From assembly GCF_001422045.1 (NCBI RefSeq), contig NZ_LMLW01000001.1:70972-134971 (forward strand): DNA of 64,000 bases, in the 5' to 3' direction. The translations under genes and the position numbers were made by a program. Positions within the stretch are counted from its first letter, which is position 1; every line of letters begins with the position of its first letter. Source of the DNA: Sphingomonas sp. Leaf242 (GTDB lineage: Bacteria; Pseudomonadota; Alphaproteobacteria; Sphingomonadales; Sphingomonadaceae). The notes beneath the pieces are model-generated. The model worked only from the letters and a program-made list of their open reading frames with translations. It ran no database searches and was not told the origin of the DNA. Shown here one piece after another: positions 60,374-64,000 of this stretch.

Positions 60374-60509
60374 AGGGTAACCTATGCTGCATGGTTGACG
60401 TGGCGGTCAACTCGCGCAATCGCCATATTGGACAAGATGGTGCCGGCCCGAGCCCGAACGAGGGGTGGGGCGCAAAGCTATGGCAATAGGGGACATCCCC
60501 CGGGAGACG

Positions 60510-62174
60510 ATGATGACGACACGTGAATCGATGCCGTACGACGTGGTGATCGTCGGCGCTGGCCCGGCCGGTCTCTCGGCAGCGATCCGCCTGAAACAGC
60601 TGGCCGCGGAGAAGGACGCCGAGATCAGCGTCTGCGTGCTCGAAAAGGGCTCCGAAGTCGGCGCGCATATCCTGTCCGGCGCGGTCATCGATCCCAAGTC
60701 GCTCGACGAGCTGCTGCCGAACTGGCGCGAGGACGGCTGCCCGCTCGCCGAAGTGCCGGTGACCGAGAACCATCACTGGATCCTGACCAAGACGAAGAAG
60801 AGCGAGATGCCGCACTTCGTCACGCCCTCGTTCATGCACAACAAGGGCACGTACACCGGCTCGCTCGGCAACCTGTGCCGCTGGCTCGCGGGCAAGGCCG
60901 AAGAGCTCGGCGTCGAGATCTTCCCGGGGTTCGCCGCGGCAGAAATTCTGTTCAACGACGACGGCTCGGTCAAGGGCGTCGCGACCGGCGACATGGGCGT
61001 CGCGCGCGACGGCACGCACAAGGGTGACTACACCCCCGGCCTCGAACTCCACGCCAAATACACCTTCTTCTCGGAAGGCTGCCGCGGTCACCTCACCAAG
61101 GAACTGATCCGGACGTTCGCGCTCGACAAGGACAGCGACCCGCAGGTCTACGGCCTCGGCATCAAGGAGCTTTGGGACATCGATCCCGAACTCCACGTCC
61201 CCGGCCGCGTCATCCACACGCAGGGCTGGCCGCTGTCCGAAACCGACGGCTCGAACGGCGGCGGCTGGATCTATCACCAGGCGAACGGCCAGGTCTCGAT
61301 CGGCTTCGTCACGTGGCTGAACTATACCAACCCGTATCTCTCGCCGTTCAGCGAGATGCAGCGCTGGAAGACGCATCCCGAGATCGCTGCGCTCCTTAAG
61401 GGCGCCAAGCGCGTCAGCTACGGCGCGCGCGCGATCAGCGACGGCGGGCTCCAGTCGATCCCCAAGCTCGTCATGCCCGGCGCGGCGCTGATCGGCGACA
61501 GCGCCGGCTTCCTCAACGTGCCGCGGATCAAGGGCACGCATACCGCGATGAAGTCCGGCATGATGGCCGCCGAAGCCGCGGTCGAGGCGATCGTCTCGCA
61601 GCGCGGCCATGACGAGCTCGCCGCCTATCCCGAGGCGTTCGAGAAGTCGTGGGTCAAGAAGGAGCTGTCGGTCGTCCGCAACGTCGTGCCGCTGGTCAAG
61701 AAGTTCGGCGACCTCGTCGGCTCGGGCCTCGCCGGCGTGACGATGTGGATGGAGCATCTCGGCATCAAGGTGCCTTTCACGATGCACCATCACCCCGACA
61801 ATGAGAGCCTGTGGCGCAAGGATCTGGTCAAGCCGATCGTCTATCCGAAGCCCGACGGCGTCCTGACCTTCGATCGCCTCTCGTCGGTGTTCGTCTCGAA
61901 CACCAACCACGAGGAGGACCAGCCGGTCCACCTGACGCTCAAGGATGCGAGCGTGCCGATCGAATACAACCTGCCGATGTACGACGAACCCGCGCAACGC
62001 TATTGCCCGGCCGGCGTTTATGAAGTCGTCGGCGAGGACACCGCGGATCCGAAGTTCGTCATCAACGCGCAGAACTGCGTCCACTGCAAGACCTGCGACA
62101 TCAAGGACCCCACCCAGAACATCAACTGGGTCGTACCCGAGGGCGGCGGAGGCCCCAATTATCCCAACATGTAA
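60510..62174 (+). CDS. Electron transfer flavoprotein-ubiquinone oxidoreductase
   Basis: 554 residues from the ATG at 60510 (a further ATG follows). FAD domain with DVVIVGAGPAGLSAAIRLKQ, VGAHILSGAVIDPKSLDELL, GCRGHLTKEL, ALIGDSAGFLNVPRIKGTHT, and the C-terminal ferredoxin part with the cluster cysteines in YCPAGVYE and NCVHCKTCDIKDPTQNI. It passes electrons from acyl-CoA and amino-acid dehydrogenases via ETF to ubiquinone. Confidence 0.95.
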   Translation: MMTTRESMPYDVVIVGAGPAGLSAAIRLKQLAAEKDAEISVCVLEKGSEVGAHILSGAVIDPKSLDELLPNWREDGCPLAEVPVTENHHWILTKTKKSEMPHFVTPSFMHNKGTYTGSLGNLCRWLAGKAEELGVEIFPGFAAAEILFNDDGSVKGVATGDMGVARDGTHKGDYTPGLELHAKYTFFSEGCRGHLTKELIRTFALDKDSDPQVYGLGIKELWDIDPELHVPGRVIHTQGWPLSETDGSNGGGWIYHQANGQVSIGFVTWLNYTNPYLSPFSEMQRWKTHPEIAALLKGAKRVSYGARAISDGGLQSIPKLVMPGAALIGDSAGFLNVPRIKGTHTAMKSGMMAAEAAVEAIVSQRGHDELAAYPEAFEKSWVKKELSVVRNVVPLVKKFGDLVGSGLAGVTMWMEHLGIKVPFTMHHHPDNESLWRKDLVKPIVYPKPDGVLTFDRLSSVFVSNTNHEEDQPVHLTLKDASVPIEYNLPMYDEPAQRYCPAGVYEVVGEDTADPKFVINAQNCVHCKTCDIKDPTQNINWVVPEGGGGPNYPNM

Positions 62175-62181
62175 GCCTGCA

Positions 62182-63588
62182 TTGCTCGCGCTCGGTCTCG
62201 TCCTGGCGGCGCCCGCCACGGCCGGGACGGGTGATCTGTCCGCCTATCTGAAGGCGCGCGCGGCCGACGCGGCCGGCGAGACGAGCCTGGCCGCCGCCAG
62301 TTACGCGAAGGTGCTGGCGGCCGCACCCGACGATCCCGTCGTCGCGATCCGCGCCTATCGCGAGGCGCTGGAGGCCGGCGACATGCTACTCGCCACCCGC
62401 GCCGTCGCGGTGCTGAACAAGGCCGGCGTAGCCCCCGCCGACGCCGCGCTGATCCCGCTCGCCGATGCCGCCCGCCGCAACGATGCGAAGGCCGCGAGCG
62501 CAGCGATCGCCACGTTGTCGAGCGGTCCGCTCGTTGTTCTCGCGCCCTCGCTCCACGCCTGGGTCGCACAGGCCGAAGGTCGCGATCCCGAACCGTCGCT
62601 AGCGACCGCAGCGAAGGACCCCGTCGCCAACCGTTTCGCCACCGAGACACGCGCGCTGATCGCCGCGGCACCGCGTAAGCAACCGCTCGCGGTCGGCGTC
62701 TCGCGCCTGCTCGCCCGCCTCGCCAGCGACCTCAGCGCAGGCGAACCCTCGCCGCTGTCGATCGCGCTAACCCAGGCAGCCCTGCGCGCCGACCCGAGTT
62801 ACGACGTAGCGCGCGTCCTCCTCGCCGACGCGCTCGCCCGCAACAAGCTGGTCGACCGCGCGCTCGTCGTGCTCGACGGCGTCGACGCCAAGAGCCCGTC
62901 CGCACCGGCCGCCGCCGCCGAACGCATCGACATCCTCGCCACCGCCGACCGCGACGGCGAAGCGCTCGCCGCCGCGAAGAACCGCGTCGACCAGAAGGGG
63001 TCGGAGCCCGCCGACTGGCAACGCTACGCCGACCTATTGCTGACCACCGGCAACCCCGCCGAAGCCGCGACTTGGTACCAGCGCATCATCGCCGCCGACG
63101 GTGCAAAGGGCGGCAGCTGGGGCAACTGGCTGCAATATGGCGGCGCGCTCGACCAGGCCGGCCGCTGGCCCGAAGCGCGCGACGCACTGGAAAAGGCCGT
63201 CGCCCGCGGCCCCGCCCAACCGCTCGCGCTCAACTATCTAGGCTTTGCGCAAGTCGAGCACGGCGACGACATCCCCGCCTCGATCAAGCTGCTCGAACGC
63301 GCCAGCCGGATCGACCCGACCAACGCGTCGATCACCGACTCGCTCGGCTGGGCCTATCACCTCTCCGGCGACACCACCCGAGCGCTCCCCCTGCTCGAAA
63401 CCGCCGCGCAGGCCGAACCCACCAACGCAGAAATCGCCGACCACCTCGGCGACGCCTATTGGAGCACCGGCCGAAACTACGAAGCGCGCTATTCGTGGCG
63501 CGCCGCCTTGCTGACCGCCGAACCCGCAGACACGGCGCGCATAACCGCCAAGATCGCCAACGGTCTCCCGCCCAAAGCCCGCCGCTAA
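62182..63588 (+). CDS. TPR-repeat protein, exported, start uncertain
   Basis: About 468 residues. The frame opens with KPALLALGLVLAAPATAGTG, clearly a signal peptide, but the codon before KPALLAL is TGT; the only usual start is TTG at 62182 without an RBS, eight bases after the ETF-QO stop. The body is rich in Ala with tetratricopeptide-like helices (ASYAKVLAAAPDDPVVAIRA, AATWYQRIIAADG, LNYLGFAQVEHGDD, SIKLLERASRIDPTNASITD, SLGWAYHLSGDTTRAL). Such proteins scaffold outer-membrane or envelope complexes. Followed by ispE. Confidence 0.82.
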   Translation: MLALGLVLAAPATAGTGDLSAYLKARAADAAGETSLAAASYAKVLAAAPDDPVVAIRAYREALEAGDMLLATRAVAVLNKAGVAPADAALIPLADAARRNDAKAASAAIATLSSGPLVVLAPSLHAWVAQAEGRDPEPSLATAAKDPVANRFATETRALIAAAPRKQPLAVGVSRLLARLASDLSAGEPSPLSIALTQAALRADPSYDVARVLLADALARNKLVDRALVVLDGVDAKSPSAPAAAAERIDILATADRDGEALAAAKNRVDQKGSEPADWQRYADLLLTTGNPAEAATWYQRIIAADGAKGGSWGNWLQYGGALDQAGRWPEARDALEKAVARGPAQPLALNYLGFAQVEHGDDIPASIKLLERASRIDPTNASITDSLGWAYHLSGDTTRALPLLETAAQAEPTNAEIADHLGDAYWSTGRNYEARYSWRAALLTAEPADTARITAKIANGLPPKARR

Positions 63589-63756
63589 AAGTCCTCCCAC
63601 CGAGTTAGGGAAGGGCCCCGCAGGCGTGGGGGAGGGCGAGGGCAAGGCGAGTCGACGGCGGAAGCGCCGTTTCGCGAGATCGCCACTAATTCCGAGCATC
63701 CGCGGAAGTGATCGACCGCAGTCAGCAACTCGCGAGGTATGCGGCATCCCCCTCCC
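63589..63756. other. Gap after TPR gene, no gene seen
   Basis: The first part has a decayed repeat (GGGAAGGGCCCCGCAGGCGT near 63608) with weak inverted symmetry. No RNA gene or open frame with protein character was seen before the repeat pair at 63757 or between it and ispE. Confidence 0.5.
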
Positions 63757-63835
63757 GTCATCCTGACGAAAGTCAGGATCCAGAGCAAGGACGGCACCAA
63801 TCATTACCCTGGATCCTGACTTTCGTCAGGATGAC
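63757..63835. repeat. Inverted repeat pair, GTCATCCTGACGAAAGTCAGG family
   Basis: GTCATCCTGACGAAAGTCAG with GATCCAG, and the inverse CTGGATCCTGACTTTCGTCA with GGATGAC, 22 bp apart. Each half is a hairpin. Related to the pair at 45800. Confidence 0.88.
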
Positions 63836-63913
63836 GCGCTTAAACCCGCAGACATCACGCGTATTACGCTAAGCTGCGCTGGAACCCTTCGCCGCCAAAC
63901 CCCGAGACCGACA

Positions 63914-64000
63914 ATGCCCGCCATCACCGAGCCCGCTCCCGCCAAGATCAACCTGGCCCTCCACGTCCGCCGCCGCCGCCCCGACGGCTATCACGACCTC
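63914..64000 (+). CDS. ispE: 4-diphosphocytidyl-2-C-methyl-D-erythritol kinase IspE, N-terminal fragment
   Basis: Twenty-nine codons before the window ends, reading EPAPAKINLALHVRRRRPDG and YHDL, the start motif of GHMP kinase IspE in the MEP isoprenoid pathway. ATG at 63914. The rest is outside the window. Confidence 0.9.
   Translation, partial: MPAITEPAPAKINLALHVRRRRPDGYHDL

Noticed and set aside
60096-62219. Long minus-strand open frame opposite the ETF-QO gene
   Set aside because: No domain character; the plus strand encodes a full ETF-QO with Fe-S cysteines.

Overview
The window is high-GC DNA from an alphaproteobacterium, most likely Sphingomonas or a close relative (Sphingomonadaceae). 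The signs are alphaproteobacterial gene neighbourhoods (nfuA, tsaB-rimI-fur-plsC, miaB-phoH and ybeY-corC, and a suf operon led by an Rrf2 regulator), TonB receptor and PepSY genes, and many paired palindromic repeats in the gaps. The organism call is an inference. No rRNA, tRNA, CRISPR array or insertion sequence was recognised.

Layout. 1-2340: two secreted phosphatases (PhoD, cut by the window edge, and a class A acid phosphatase). 2416-4729: a zinc-homeostasis module (COG0523 GTPase, DUF1826, divergent MerC-like protein) around a perfect palindrome that looks like a Zur operator. 4913-5766: a 65-residue protein coupled to a UPF0149/SEC-C protein. 6060-9309: TonB-dependent receptor plus PepSY protein, probably for iron uptake. 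9416-20004: a complete non-phosphorylating L-fucose catabolic cluster next to the C-terminal stump of an alpha-L-fucosidase gene.

Inferred fucose route: entry by FucP; anomer exchange by a RhaM-type mutarotase; oxidation by an aldo/keto reductase-type L-fucose dehydrogenase; lactone opening by an amidohydrolase; dehydration by a two-gene UxaA-family dehydratase instead of the usual enolase-superfamily enzyme; oxidation by an SDR; cleavage by an FAH-family hydrolase to pyruvate and L-lactate; oxidation of lactate by an FMN enzyme. An IclR regulator and an unassigned LgoD-like zinc dehydrogenase lie on the other strand. This is the most interesting accessory system in the window.

20006-41792 is mostly housekeeping: an ABC ATPase, a CHCC zinc protein, tldD, a ccdAB pair, a PQQ-type dehydrogenase, corC-ybeY and phoH-miaB (separated by a LysR/pirin/WrbA island), an M16 protease, a dioxygenase-like protein, patatin, nfuA, a nitroreductase, tsaB, rimI, fur and plsC. 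The plsC gene appears to start at ATC.

42035-64000: acyl-CoA synthetase, gamma-glutamyltransferase, pyrD, the suf operon (Rrf2-sufB-unknown-sufC-sufD-sufS-sufT-sufA), amino-acid permease with mtnP, a udg-like/slt/moaB operon, ETF-ubiquinone oxidoreductase, a TPR protein and the first 29 codons of ispE. About twenty inverted repeat pairs of roughly ten families fill gaps between 21.0 and 63.9 kb. None was seen in the first 20.9 kb. Four of them sit inside the suf operon.
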